The notes: generated by a model not told the origin, from the letters alone. DNA of 64,000 nt from an uncultured Bradyrhizobium sp. (GCF_936943645.1 NZ_CAKZJO010000053.1:186001-250000), one strand, 5' to 3'. Counted from the stretch's first letter, positions 28,536 through 37,659 are shown. A program made the numbers and translations.

Positions 28536-28568
28536 GCGGCCGTCCATCCAGGATGGGCGGACGGCCGC
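28536..28568 (-). terminator. stem-loop between the polyol binding-protein gene and the first permease gene
   Basis: Perfect 10-bp arms GCGGCCGTCC and GGACGGCCGC enclose a 13-base loop that can itself pair (ATCC/GGAT). It lies 31 bp after the binding-protein stop. Such hairpins commonly stabilise the upstream message and reduce read-through so that binding protein exceeds membrane subunits. No U-run follows. Confidence 0.6.
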
Positions 28569-28598
28569 AAGTCTGAGCTCAGGAAGGAGAGCCCGGGT

Positions 28599-29912
28599 TC
28601 ACTTGATGTAGCCGGCGCGCTTCATCTCGCGCTCGGTCGCCGATTGCGCTGCGGTCAGTGCGGCATCGACCGTCATGGATCCCGCAAGCGCGGCGGAGAA
28701 TTGCTGGCCGACCTGCGTGCCAATGCCCTGGAATTCGGGGATTGCGGCGTATTGCACGCCGACATAGGGCACCGGCTTCACCGTCGGCTTGTTCGGATCG
28801 GCCGCGTCGATCGAGGCCAGCGTCAGCTTCGCGAACGGCGCGACCTTAAGATAGTCCTCGTTCTTGTAGAGCGAGGTGCGTGTGCCCGGCGGCACGTTGG
28901 CCCAGCCCTCCTTCGACGCTACGAGCTTGGTGTAATCCTTGCTGGTTGCCCAGGCGATGAACTTCTCTGCCGCTTCCGCCTTCTTGGAGCCGGCGGGGAT
29001 CGCGAGGTTCCAGGCCCACAGCCAGTTGGCGTTCTTGCCGAGCCCGGTGTTGGGCGCCAGCGCAAAGCCGACCTTGTCGGCGACCTTGGAGTCCTTTGGG
29101 TTGGTGACGAAGGACGCCGCCACCGTGGCGTCGATCCACATCGCGCATTTGCCGGCGTTGAACAGCGCGAGATTCTCGTTGAAGCCGTTGGAGCTCGCAC
29201 CGGGCGGGCCGGCTTCCTTCATCAGGTTGACGTAGGTCGTGAGCGTCGTCTTCCATTCCGGCGTGTTGAACTGCGGCTCCCACTTCTCATCGAACCAGCG
29301 CGCGCCGTAGGAATTGGCCATGGCCGAGAGGAACGCCATGTTCTCGCCCCAACCGGCCTTGCCGCGCAGGCAGATGCCGTAGGTGCCGGCGCTCTTGTCG
29401 GTGAGCTTCTTGGCGGCGTCGATGACGAAGTCCCAGGTCGGCTTCTCCGGCATCTTGAGGCCGGCCTTGTCGAACAGGTCGGTGCGGTACATCACCATCG
29501 AGCTCTCGCCGTAGAACGGCGCGGCGTAGAGCTTGCCGTCGGCGGAGACCGCGTCCCTGATCCTCGGCAGAAGGTCGGCAACGTCGTAATCGGCGCCGAG
29601 ATTGGCGAGCGGCACCAGCCAACCCTTCTTGGCCCAGATCGGCACCTCATAGGTGCCGATGGTCAGCACGTCGAACTGACCGCCCTTGGTGGCGATGTCG
29701 GTGGTGACGCGCTGGCGCAGCACGTTCTCCTCCAGCGTCACCCACTTTACGGAGATGTCCGGGTTCTTCTTGGTGAATTCGCTGGTCAGCCCCTGCATGC
29801 GGATCATGTCGCCATTGTTCACGGTGGCGATCGTCAGGGTCGTTTCGGCCATCGCGGGGACGGCCAGCAAAAGTGCAGACGCGCCGCAGACGGCGCCCAG
29901 GACATGTTTCAC
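28599..29912 (-). CDS. polyol ABC transporter substrate-binding protein (SmoE class)
   Basis: A 437-residue family 1 extracellular binding protein. The signal peptide MKHVLGAVCGASALLLAVPA ends at MAE. The mature part starts TTLTIATVNNGDMIRMQGLT and includes FDVLTIGTYEVPIWAKKGWL and GESSMVMYRTDLFDKAGLKM, which match sorbitol/mannitol-binding proteins closely in length and order. It is the first gene of the polyol operon and is separated from the permease genes by a stable hairpin. Confidence 0.9.
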   Translation of the reverse strand: MKHVLGAVCGASALLLAVPAMAETTLTIATVNNGDMIRMQGLTSEFTKKNPDISVKWVTLEENVLRQRVTTDIATKGGQFDVLTIGTYEVPIWAKKGWLVPLANLGADYDVADLLPRIRDAVSADGKLYAAPFYGESSMVMYRTDLFDKAGLKMPEKPTWDFVIDAAKKLTDKSAGTYGICLRGKAGWGENMAFLSAMANSYGARWFDEKWEPQFNTPEWKTTLTTYVNLMKEAGPPGASSNGFNENLALFNAGKCAMWIDATVAASFVTNPKDSKVADKVGFALAPNTGLGKNANWLWAWNLAIPAGSKKAEAAEKFIAWATSKDYTKLVASKEGWANVPPGTRTSLYKNEDYLKVAPFAKLTLASIDAADPNKPTVKPVPYVGVQYAAIPEFQGIGTQVGQQFSAALAGSMTVDAALTAAQSATEREMKRAGYIK

Positions 29913-30266
29913 GGTGACCTCCCCTCAATTCGCGTTTTGGGCATATGCCCACGCGTTGAGCTTATGTTCAATGGAGGGGCCGGACTTGTCAAGCAGGCGC
30001 AGGGCCGTTCCAGCAACTTATGAGTGCTGCGATGCGGGAGGGTGGAAGGTCAGTGCCCACCCACGACTGTCATGCCCCGCCACCGGGCCTCGCCTTCGGC
30101 GAGCCCGATGACAGGCTCCGGCGGGGCATCCAGTACCCCGTGCCGCGAGTTGGTTTGCCCCAAGAGGGGCCGTGGCGCACTGGATCGTCCGCCTTCGCGG
30201 ACGATGACAGGGGTGCGGGGGAAAGACCGCGCGCCTCGCGGGCGTGCTACTCGAGCGAGCCGCCCC
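29913..30266. other. intergenic region between the SorC regulator and the polyol operon, 354 bp
   Basis: The part near 29913-30060 should hold the promoter of the binding-protein gene (read on the minus strand). The rest is the palindromic repeat at 30068-30210. No coding potential was found. Confidence 0.6.
30068..30210 (+). repeat. bradyrhizobial-type palindromic intergenic repeat, copy A
   Basis: The segment contains GTCATGCCCCGC near one end and GCGGGGCATCCAGTA inside, a GGGC-TCGCC hairpin around TTCGGC, and a final perfect hairpin at 30184-30205 with arms ATCGTCCGC and GCGGACGAT around CTTC. The ATCCAGTAC-CCGTG core and overall layout recur at 44637-44746. This kind of mosaic repeat is familiar from bradyrhizobial intergenic regions (recollection, not searched). 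Confidence 0.7.
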
Positions 30267-31217
30267 CTACCGCTCCAGGATCGCCCTGGCCGTCGTCTCG
30301 TCGGTGATGAGCCCGTTGACGAGACCGCCGTTCAGGGCAGCCGCGATCGCCGGCACCTTGGCCGCACCGATCGCGGCGCCGATCGTCGTGGTCTTCGCCG
30401 GCACTTCCGGCGGAATGCTGGTGAGGCGCTTGTTGGTGCCGGCCTTGAGCAGCCGCCCCTTGGAATCATAGGCCCAGCCGGTGATCTCGCCGATGGCACC
30501 TAACCGCATCATCTCGAACAATTCGTCGCGCGTGACGAAGCCGTCGATGTGCACCTGCGCCTTCTGGTCCATCTGGCCGATGCCGACGAGGCGCAAATCC
30601 GCCTTCGCCGCCACCGCCTTCACCTTGGCGATCGGCTCGATGCGGACCATCTTGTTGCGTTCGTCCTCCGACGACATCAGGAACGGCAGCGGCATCGGAT
30701 AGTGCCGCGCCCCGGTGCGGTCCGCGAGCCGTCCGACGGTGTCGTAAAAGCTCGCCGAACCGTCGGCGGAGATGGTGCCGACCAGTGAGACGATCTGGTG
30801 ATTGGGCCGGTCGATCGGCGTGACGCGCTCGACGGCAGCGCGCACCGCCCGGCCCGTGCCGAGCGCGACGATCACGGGCGTTTCCGAGCGCAGCGTCGCG
30901 TCGAGCAGATTGGCGCAGCGCTCGGCGATGCCCGCCGTGGCCTGCGGCGCCGCAGGATCGGCCGGCACCACCTCGCAATGGGCGAGATCGAATCGCTCCT
31001 TCAAGCGCGCAGCAAGCTCCATGCAGGCGGCGATGGGATGTTCGAGCCGGAAGGTGATGAGGCGCTCGGCAAGGCACAGCGACACCAGCCGCTGGGCCGA
31101 GGCGCGCGAAACCTGAAGCATCTTCGCGATCTCGTCCTGGGTATGACCGGCGATGAAATAGAGCCAGCCGGCGCGCGCGGCGTCGTCGAGTCGCGACTTG
31201 TCGTTCTCGGCGGCCAT
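30267..31217 (-). CDS. SorC/DeoR-type sugar-binding transcriptional regulator
   Basis: A 316-residue regulator. The N-terminal helix-turn-helix is HTQDEIAKMLQVSRASAQRL, and the rest is the SorC sugar-binding domain with VIVALGTGRAVRAAVE, VSLVGTISADGSASFYDTVG and LVGIGQMDQKAQVHIDGFV. This family binds phosphorylated sugars and controls polyol operons such as the smo genes. It lies upstream of, and on the same strand as, the polyol operon and seven bases after the HAD phosphatase gene. Confidence 0.88.
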   Translation of the reverse strand: MAAENDKSRLDDAARAGWLYFIAGHTQDEIAKMLQVSRASAQRLVSLCLAERLITFRLEHPIAACMELAARLKERFDLAHCEVVPADPAAPQATAGIAERCANLLDATLRSETPVIVALGTGRAVRAAVERVTPIDRPNHQIVSLVGTISADGSASFYDTVGRLADRTGARHYPMPLPFLMSSEDERNKMVRIEPIAKVKAVAAKADLRLVGIGQMDQKAQVHIDGFVTRDELFEMMRLGAIGEITGWAYDSKGRLLKAGTNKRLTSIPPEVPAKTTTIGAAIGAAKVPAIAAALNGGLVNGLITDETTARAILER

Positions 31218-31224
31218 GCGGGCC

Positions 31225-31887
31225 TCACGCCTCCCAGAAATCGCTCATGCGCGCGAAGACCCGGTCCGCGCCCGCGTTCGACAATATAGCCTCTCCATCG
31301 CGTCCGCGGTAATGGCTGCCGCCGACAAATCCCCAGACGGTCATGCCGGCCGCCTTGCCGGCCTTGACGCCACTGACGCTGTCCTCGATCACCAGCGTGC
31401 GCGCAGGTTGCACCCCCATCTTCTCCGCCGCGAGGAGAAAGAGGTCGGGCGCCGGCTTGCCATGCCTGACCATTTGCGCGGTATAGAGCCGCTCGCCGAA
31501 ATGCGCCCGCAGGCCGGTGACGTCGAGAGAGAGCGCGACGCGGTCGAGGTCGCTGGACGATGCCACGCAAAACGGCACGGACAGGCCGGACACTATGCCG
31601 GAAATGCCGGGAATCGGCTCAAGCGAAGCTGCGAACGTCGCCAACACCTGCGACTTCAGGCGCGGCACAAAGCCGTCCGGCACGATCTGGCCCAAATCGC
31701 GAAAATGCTGCTCGATCGCCTTGGTGCTGCGGCCGAGAAAGAGTTCGAGCGCCTGCTCCAGGCTGAGCGCAATGCCGAACTCGGCCAGCACCTCGGACAG
31801 GCATCGGCAGCTCAACAGCTCGCTATCGACGAGCACGCCGTCGCAATCGAAGATGATCAGATCGGGTCTGGGTTGGTTTGGGTCCAT
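31225..31887 (-). CDS. HAD-superfamily sugar phosphatase (beta-phosphoglucomutase/phosphatase-like)
   Basis: A 220-residue subfamily I haloacid-dehalogenase-fold hydrolase: motif I FDCDGVLVDSE, motif II VASSSD, motif III Lys in MVRHGKPAPD and motif IV VIEDSVSGVKAGKAAG. It begins the regulator transcript of the polyol region. Relatives beside polyol operons dephosphorylate sugar phosphates or act as mutase-like enzymes. The exact substrate is unknown. Confidence 0.85.
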   Translation of the reverse strand: MDPNQPRPDLIIFDCDGVLVDSELLSCRCLSEVLAEFGIALSLEQALELFLGRSTKAIEQHFRDLGQIVPDGFVPRLKSQVLATFAASLEPIPGISGIVSGLSVPFCVASSSDLDRVALSLDVTGLRAHFGERLYTAQMVRHGKPAPDLFLLAAEKMGVQPARTLVIEDSVSGVKAGKAAGMTVWGFVGGSHYRGRDGEAILSNAGADRVFARMSDFWEA

Positions 31888-31958
31888 CCCGACATACGAT
31901 CATATACTCAGGGTATGAGCAATAGTTCAGCCGGGAACGAAACGGCGCGGGTTTGCCG

Positions 31959-33881
31959 CTAGCTATGCGCCACCTGCCGGTAGATCGCCGGCAGCGCGGC
32001 GGGCAGCCGCTTGATGTTGCCGACAATCGCGTAGCCGCCGCGGCCGAACAGGGTCGGGAAATAGGATTGCGCTGTCGCGTCCACCGTGACGCCGAAGGCA
32101 GCGATGCCGAGCCGGCGCGCCTCCTGCACCGACTTGCGGGTGTCCTCGACTGCGAAGCGGCCCTCGTAATGATCGACGTCGTTCGGCTTGCCGTCGGTCA
32201 GGACGATCAGCAGCTTCTTGCGCTGCGGCTGGCGGGCAAGCTCGGCCGCGGCATGGCGCACGGCCGCGCCGATCCGCGTGTAATAGCCGGGCTTCAGCGC
32301 GCCGATGCGACGCTCCACCGTCGCGCTCATCGGCTCACCGAAGGCCTTGACCGTTTCGAGCCGTACCCAGGAGCGCCGGCGCGAGGTGAAGGTCAGGATG
32401 CTGTGGTGGTCGCCGCAGGCCGAGAGCCCGTGGGCGAGCACCAGCAGCGCCTCCTTCTCGACGTCGAGCACGCGGTAGCCATCGACCCAGGCATCCGTCG
32501 ACAGCGAGACGTCGACCAGCAGCGTGACGGCGAGATCGTGCCCTTGCGGGCGCATGGCGACGTGGATGCGATCGAGACCGCTGCCGCCGCTGCCGGCGCG
32601 AAGATCGCACTGCGCACGCACCAGCGCGTCGAGATCGAGGTCGTGTCCGTCGGCCTGGGCGCGCATCAGCTCGTGGCGCGGCCGCAGGACCTCGAAGCGG
32701 CGGCGCACCTGGCGGATATGCCGTCGCGTGGCGTCGTCAGGCGTCCAGCTCTCACCCTGCTCGGAGGCCCCCGCCGCAAGCACGCGGCAATGATTCGGCA
32801 GATAGGAGCCACTGCGATAGTCCCATTCGGGATAGGTGAGGTCCGCATTCAGCTTCGAGGTGTCGAGGGCTTCCGGCGGCAGGTCGAGATCGAACTTGAA
32901 CCGGCTCGCCGGCTTACCGGTGCGGCGGCTGAGCGTGATCTCCTCGAGATCGTCGGCGGCCTTCTGGGCATCCTCGTCCTCGCTGTCGTCGGCGGGACGG
33001 TCGACATTGACCATCTCGGCCATCGCGAGAATTTTCTCGAAACGGTTGAGAACGAAAGGATCGCGGCGGTTGGCATTGTCCTCGCGCTCGCGCACGGCAA
33101 AGCGCTTGCGATTGTCATCGGTCGCAGTTTCCGCGCCCGGCGCGCACTCGTCCTCGCCGGCATGGGCAGAAGAAAGCTCGCGGGTCCAGCAATCTCCCCA
33201 AAGCGGGCACGGCAGGATCGAACGATAACCCGGCGGCGCCTTGTCGGGCAGCGGGCCCGTTCCCATCATCGCCGGCCACAACTTGCCCGCAGGCGCGTTG
33301 CCGGCTCCGAGCAAGGCCAGCACGATCTGCTCGATTTCCTGCTCGATGCGCGGCAAGGGACGACGGGGCCTCGCCCCGGCAGTCGCCGCGGCGAGCTGCG
33401 CGTAATCGGCGACAAGGCCGGGAAACTGCGTGAGCACCCAGACCGCTGTCTCGCTCGCCCGGCGCAACACCAGAAGATCCCGGCGCAGCGGATCGGCGTC
33501 CGTAATCGTCTCGATCGGCGCAGCTGCGAACCACGCTGCAAGCCAGCGATACAGCGCCGCGTTCAACGCGCGATCGGGGAAGATCGAGATGCGATCGGGA
33601 AGGAAAATGGTCGCGGCGTCGCGGCCCGGCTGCTCCAACCGTTCGTCGCCAAGACCGATGCGCTGCCGCCAGCCGAGACGATGTCCCGACTTTCGGGCGC
33701 TTGCGCTTGCGATCTGCACCCCGGTCTCGCCGCCGAGCGCGCGGAACATCACCGCGAGCCGGCCCCTCATGTCAGTCAGCGCGACGGCATGATCGTCGTA
33801 GACCGGATAGCTCGCGGTGCCGCCGACCATCCTGTGCCAGGCGCGGCCGACCGTCTCCTCCAGTTCGAGGAAGTCGAGCAT
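31959..33881 (-). CDS. norD: nitric oxide reductase activation protein NorD
   Basis: A 640-residue protein with a C-terminal von Willebrand A domain. The MIDAS is in VTLLVDVSLSTDAW (D-x-S-x-S), with the Thr in a later VLTDGKPNDVDHYEGR strand. The N-terminal two-thirds is the usual NorD/CbbO helical region. NorD partners the MoxR-type ATPase NorQ in inserting the non-haem iron or activating the NorCB complex. It is the last gene of norCBQD, ten bases after norQ. Confidence 0.93.
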   Translation of the reverse strand: MLDFLELEETVGRAWHRMVGGTASYPVYDDHAVALTDMRGRLAVMFRALGGETGVQIASASARKSGHRLGWRQRIGLGDERLEQPGRDAATIFLPDRISIFPDRALNAALYRWLAAWFAAAPIETITDADPLRRDLLVLRRASETAVWVLTQFPGLVADYAQLAAATAGARPRRPLPRIEQEIEQIVLALLGAGNAPAGKLWPAMMGTGPLPDKAPPGYRSILPCPLWGDCWTRELSSAHAGEDECAPGAETATDDNRKRFAVREREDNANRRDPFVLNRFEKILAMAEMVNVDRPADDSEDEDAQKAADDLEEITLSRRTGKPASRFKFDLDLPPEALDTSKLNADLTYPEWDYRSGSYLPNHCRVLAAGASEQGESWTPDDATRRHIRQVRRRFEVLRPRHELMRAQADGHDLDLDALVRAQCDLRAGSGGSGLDRIHVAMRPQGHDLAVTLLVDVSLSTDAWVDGYRVLDVEKEALLVLAHGLSACGDHHSILTFTSRRRSWVRLETVKAFGEPMSATVERRIGALKPGYYTRIGAAVRHAAAELARQPQRKKLLIVLTDGKPNDVDHYEGRFAVEDTRKSVQEARRLGIAAFGVTVDATAQSYFPTLFGRGGYAIVGNIKRLPAALPAIYRQVAHS

Positions 33882-33891
33882 GGGCGCGGCC

Positions 33892-34701
33892 TCACCCGAT
33901 GACGGCGCGCGCGACGTCCAGCAGCGCCGCCTTCACGTCGGCATCGTCGGTGAGCGGCTCGATCATGCCGGCCAGCACCGCATCGGCGACCGGCGTGCCC
34001 GCGGCGATCAGCGTCGCGCAATAGACCACGAGCCGGGTCGAGACGCCCTCTTCCAGATCGTGGCCCTTGAGCGCGCGCAACCGCCCGGCCAGCCCCACCA
34101 GCGGCCGCACGCGCTCCGGCGACAGCCCGCTTTCGGCGGACACGACGCCGATCTCCTGCTCTGGCGGCAGGAAATCGAACTCGATGGCGACGAAGCGCTG
34201 GCGCGTCGAAGGCTTCAACGCCTTCAGCAGCGTCTGGTAGCCGGGATTGTAGGAGACGACGAGCATGAAGCTATCAGGCGCCACCAGCTCCTCGCCGGTG
34301 CGTTCCAGCGGCAGGATGCGACGATCGTCGGTGAGAGGATGCAGCACAACCGTGACGTCCTTGCGCGCCTCTACGACCTCGTCGAGATAGCAGATGCCGC
34401 CTTCGCGCACGGCGCGCGTCAGCGGACCATCGGTCCATACGGTGTCGCCGCCCCTGAGCAGATAGCGGCCGGTGAGATCGGCGGCGGTCAGATCGTCATG
34501 ACAGGCGACGGTGTGAAGCGGCAGCCCCAGCCGCGCCGCCATATGGGCGACGAAGCGCGTCTTGCCGCAGCCGGTCGGTCCCTTGAGCAGGACCGGCAGC
34601 CGCCGCCGCCAGGCATGCTCGAAAAGCTCGCATTCGTTTCCGGATGGAACATAGGCCGGCAGCTCGGGCGCCGACGTCACCGTATGAAGGGCAGCTTTCA
34701 T
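33892..34701 (-). CDS. norQ: MoxR-type AAA+ ATPase NorQ
   Basis: A 269-residue AAA+ ATPase with Walker A GPTGCGKTRF, Walker B ICYLDEVVEA and a sensor region VVSYNPGYQTLLKALKPSTRQRF, matching NorQ/CbbQ. The ATG at 34701 follows GAGAGA; the open frame upstream overlaps norB and is antisense or out of frame with it. It works with NorD in activation of the nitric oxide reductase. Confidence 0.94.
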   Translation of the reverse strand: MKAALHTVTSAPELPAYVPSGNECELFEHAWRRRLPVLLKGPTGCGKTRFVAHMAARLGLPLHTVACHDDLTAADLTGRYLLRGGDTVWTDGPLTRAVREGGICYLDEVVEARKDVTVVLHPLTDDRRILPLERTGEELVAPDSFMLVVSYNPGYQTLLKALKPSTRQRFVAIEFDFLPPEQEIGVVSAESGLSPERVRPLVGLAGRLRALKGHDLEEGVSTRLVVYCATLIAAGTPVADAVLAGMIEPLTDDADVKAALLDVARAVIG

Positions 34702-34763
34702 GATGTCTCTCCGGACTTTCCAGGAAGGAGGCGGCCGCAGCGATCCGCGGCCGCCTTTCTCGT

Positions 34764-36110
34764 TTACTCGGCCGGCTGCAGTGCGGCGGGAATGGTCGCC
34801 TGCTTCTCGCGGCCCGGCACCAGCACGGCCCAGACGAACATCAGCGCGGAGATCGCAACGAACACACCGGAGCCGAGACGGACCCAGTAGAACATCGCGA
34901 GCTGGTCCTGCACGTCCATGTAGCTCTGGCCGAGCACGCGCTGCAGATGGACCTGAACCACGCCGGCGAAGGTCAGCGCGAAGGTCATGGTCATCATCGC
35001 CGTGCACATGATCCAGAAGCTGGTCATGGAGAGCCACTGGTTATAGGGCGCACGTCCCTTGAGCTGCGGGATCGCGTAGGCCATCACCGACAGGTTCAGC
35101 ATCACATAGGCGCCGAAGAAGGCGAGATGGCCGTGCGCCGCGGTGACCTGGGTGCCGTGGGTGTAGTAGTTCACCGAGGACAGCGTGTGCAGGAAGCCCC
35201 ACACGCCGGCGCCGAGGAACGCCATCACGGAGCAGCCGACCGACCACAACAGCGCGGCGCGGTTCGGATGCTTGCGGCCGGCCTTCCAGGTCATCTGCAC
35301 CGTGAAGATCACCATGGTGAAGAACGGCGCAACTTCGAGCGTGGAGAACAGCGAGCCGATCCACTGCCAGTAACCGGGCGCGCCGATCCAGTAGAAGTGG
35401 TGGCCGGTGCCGAGAATGCCCGAGAACAGGGCAAGGCCGATGATGACGTAGAGCCACTTCTCGACGACCTCACGATCGATGCCGTTGAGCTTGATCATGA
35501 GATAGGCGAGCACGGAGGCCATGATCAGCTCCCAGACGCCCTCGACCCAAAGATGGACGACGTACCACCAGTACATCTTGTCGACGGCAAGGTTCGCCGG
35601 GTTGTAGAAGGCGAACAGGAAGAAGATCGCAACGCCCCACAGACCGAACAACAGGATGTTGGTGATCGTGGTCTTGCGCCCCTTCAGCGCCGTCATCGTG
35701 ACGTTGAACAGGAACATCAGGCAGACGACCACGATGCCGACCTTGATGATGAAGGGCTGTTCGAGGAACTCGCGGCCTTCGTGATAATGGAAGAGGTAGC
35801 CGACCACGGCGACGCCGGCTGCGCCGAAGAACATCCAGAACTGGATCTTCGCCAGCAGCGGGCTGTAGAGCTCGTTCTCGGTCTCTTCGGGGAGCAGATA
35901 GTACGTCGCCCCCATGAATCCGATCAGCGACCATACGATCAACGCGTTGGTGTGGATCATTCGGACGATGTTGAACGGCAGGATGACCGACAGGGTATTG
36001 GGCAGGACGTAGATGGTTCCGGCGAGCAGGCCGAACAGGACCTGGGCCAGGAACAAGGTCAGCGCGCCGTAGAAATACAGCATCGCGACTTTCTGGGTTT
36101 GATATTTCAT
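34764..36110 (-). CDS. norB: nitric oxide reductase large subunit NorB
   Basis: A 448-residue polytopic haem-copper oxidase superfamily member. Haem and iron-B ligands are visible in MIHTNALIVWSLIGFM, VHLWVEGVWELIMASVLAYL (with the NorB-specific Glu), LGTGHHFYWIGAPGYWQWIG and HGHLAFFGAYVMLNLSVMAY. It catalyses reduction of NO to N2O at the haem b3/non-haem iron site in the inner membrane, with electrons from NorC. It follows norC by 40 bp. Confidence 0.97.
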   Translation of the reverse strand: MKYQTQKVAMLYFYGALTLFLAQVLFGLLAGTIYVLPNTLSVILPFNIVRMIHTNALIVWSLIGFMGATYYLLPEETENELYSPLLAKIQFWMFFGAAGVAVVGYLFHYHEGREFLEQPFIIKVGIVVVCLMFLFNVTMTALKGRKTTITNILLFGLWGVAIFFLFAFYNPANLAVDKMYWWYVVHLWVEGVWELIMASVLAYLMIKLNGIDREVVEKWLYVIIGLALFSGILGTGHHFYWIGAPGYWQWIGSLFSTLEVAPFFTMVIFTVQMTWKAGRKHPNRAALLWSVGCSVMAFLGAGVWGFLHTLSSVNYYTHGTQVTAAHGHLAFFGAYVMLNLSVMAYAIPQLKGRAPYNQWLSMTSFWIMCTAMMTMTFALTFAGVVQVHLQRVLGQSYMDVQDQLAMFYWVRLGSGVFVAISALMFVWAVLVPGREKQATIPAALQPAE

Positions 36111-36150
36111 CTCGGGTTCTCTCTGTCTTGAGAAGAAGAAAGCAGCGTGC

Positions 36151-36609
36151 TCAGCCGGCCTTGTTCGGCGGCCAGTTCTGACGCTTGATCGTGCTGGCCC
36201 ATTGCAGGAAGTCAGCGAGGTCGTTGAGCTCCTGATCAGTCAGGTTGAACTGCGGCATCTGGCGCCGGCCCTCCGCGCCCGAAGGCTGCGACTGCATCCA
36301 GGCCTTCAGCGTCTCGCGAGCGGCGGCCGGATCCTCCTTGCCGCCCCAGCGATCCCAGACGTTGCCGACCTCGGGGGCGAAATAGGCGCCCTCGCCGAGC
36401 AGCGTGTGGCAGTTGATGCAGGAGTTCTTCTCCCAGACGTGCTTGCCGCGGGCGACCGACGACGTCAGCGTCGCGGCGTCCGTGGATGTCGTGGCCATGT
36501 AGTAATGGCTGTGCGCCGTCAGCCCTATGAAGATGGCGAAGAAAAAGGCCGAACCGCCGTAGAACACATTTCGGGCGGCCGACTTGGTCAGGCGTTCAGC
36601 CATTGCCAA
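36151..36609 (-). CDS. norC: nitric oxide reductase cytochrome c subunit NorC
   Basis: A 152-residue membrane-anchored cytochrome c. One N-terminal helix (VFYGGSAFFFAIFIGLTAHS) is followed by the haem c motif CINCH in KNSCINCHTLLGEGAYFAPE and the axial Met in RRQMPQFNLTDQELNDLADF. It passes electrons to NorB. Start is at 36609, or 36603 at the second Met. A TTG-N8-CAA regulatory box lies about 70 bp upstream. Confidence 0.97.
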   Translation of the reverse strand: MAMAERLTKSAARNVFYGGSAFFFAIFIGLTAHSHYYMATTSTDAATLTSSVARGKHVWEKNSCINCHTLLGEGAYFAPEVGNVWDRWGGKEDPAAARETLKAWMQSQPSGAEGRRQMPQFNLTDQELNDLADFLQWASTIKRQNWPPNKAG

Positions 36610-36674
36610 TCCTTTCCGGTTTGAGTCGAGAAAATCTGTGATGCGATTTATTGCCGATTGCCGGAAAGCGCTCT

Positions 36675-36688
36675 TTGACGAAGCGCAA
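36675..36688 (-). promoter_or_regulatory. NnrR/FNR-type box upstream of norC
   Basis: TTGACGAAGCGCAA matches TTG-N8-CAA, the pattern used by NnrR, FixK and FNR-type regulators. It is centred about 72 bp from the norC start, a plausible activating position. One half-site (CGCAA) is identical to the box upstream of norE. Confidence 0.6.
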
Positions 36689-36714
36689 CGAGCGCGACGA
36701 TGCTGAGCCGCAGA

Positions 36715-36978
36715 TCAAATCAAGGCGACGACGGCCGACACGAGCCAGGCGAACAGCACCACGATGACGACCCAGGCGCTGACGACACCCCGCCAGAGCG
36801 CTGGGGCGGCGCGAAGATCGAGGAAATCGAGTACGATACGGCGCCCCTTGAGGGCGGCGAAGGTCAGCAGCAAGGCATTGGCAAGCAAGGGGCGCGACAC
36901 CAGCGTCGGAACCAGAAGGGTCGCCAGCGCAAGGCCGATCAAGGTGAGCCAGGCCATCTCGAGACGATCCGGAATCAC
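36715..36978 (-). CDS. norF: NorF protein
   Basis: An 87-residue protein with three hydrophobic stretches (MAWLTLIGLALATLLVP, then ALLLTFAALKGRRIVLDFLD and VVSAWVVIVVLFAWLVSAVV). Size, topology and location between norE and norC match NorF, a cytochrome-oxidase-subunit-IV-like accessory needed for full NO reductase activity in some denitrifiers. It overlaps norE by four bases (ATGA). Confidence 0.85.
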   Translation of the reverse strand: MIPDRLEMAWLTLIGLALATLLVPTLVSRPLLANALLLTFAALKGRRIVLDFLDLRAAPALWRGVVSAWVVIVVLFAWLVSAVVALI

Positions 36979-37553
36979 GGGTGCACCAGATAGATGATGG
37001 GAAACATGACGATCCAGAGCAGATCGACCATGTGCCAGAAAGCGGTTCCAGTCTCGACGCCTGTCGCGCGGGCACCCCGGAAAACTACGGCCAGGATGAC
37101 GATGCCGAGGCCGACATGCAGCAGATGGAAGCCGGTGAGGAGGAAGTACAGAGTGAAGAACGGGCTGGTCTCCAGGCCATTTCCCAGTCCGATCTCGCCG
37201 GCATATTCGGTCAACTTGACCGCAATGAAGACGCAGCCGAGCGCCATGGCGCCGAACAACCAGCCGCGCGCACGTCCCCTCTCGCCCGCCCGCGCCGCAG
37301 CCGTCGCCCGCGCGGCGGCCCAGCCACTGGTGACGAGCACGATGGTGTTGATTCCAGCCAGATGCGCGTCAAGCGTGGCCTGACCGGCGGCAAAGAGCGC
37401 CGGCTGAAGCGCGCGCGCGACAACGAAGGCGCCGAGGAACAGGCCGAAGGCGGCGAGCTCGCTGAAGATGAGCACCCAGATCATGGGATCGCCGGGAAGA
37501 TCTTCCAGGATTCCCCAGCCGGCGCCCTCTTGCTCGCAATCCGTCGCCGACAT
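36975..37553 (-). CDS. norE: NorE, cytochrome c oxidase subunit III-like protein
   Basis: A 192-residue membrane protein with five predicted helices. Its start MSATDCEQEGAGWGILEDLP leads into MIWVLIFSELAAFGLFLGAF, and it has the subunit III-type segments FFTLYFLLTGFHLLHVGLG and TAFWHMVDLLWIVMFPIIYL. It matches NorE. The frame is open upstream to 37739, but the ATG at 37553 fits the family. It heads the norEF unit, with a perfect dyad box 93 bp upstream. Confidence 0.9.
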   Translation of the reverse strand: MSATDCEQEGAGWGILEDLPGDPMIWVLIFSELAAFGLFLGAFVVARALQPALFAAGQATLDAHLAGINTIVLVTSGWAAARATAAARAGERGRARGWLFGAMALGCVFIAVKLTEYAGEIGLGNGLETSPFFTLYFLLTGFHLLHVGLGIVILAVVFRGARATGVETGTAFWHMVDLLWIVMFPIIYLVHP

Positions 37554-37645
37554 CTGAATTCCAATTCGAGTCGCCGAACAGATATCCCGCCTGCGCGGTT
37601 GCGACTTTGTCGCCGGACAAATAGTGCAACCGGCCGAGGGCGCGT

Positions 37646-37659
37646 TTGCGCTATCGCAA
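37646..37659. promoter_or_regulatory. perfect NnrR-type box upstream of norE
   Basis: TTGCG-CTAT-CGCAA is a perfect 5-4-5 dyad, the form expected for NnrR in rhizobia. It lies 93 bp upstream of norE on the minus strand and 68 bp upstream of the small plus-strand gene at 37727, so it could serve both. Confidence 0.65.

Noticed and set aside
31953..33902. A 649-codon plus-strand frame opposite norD
   Set aside because: It is antisense to norD, which has a clear vWA domain and correct operon position.
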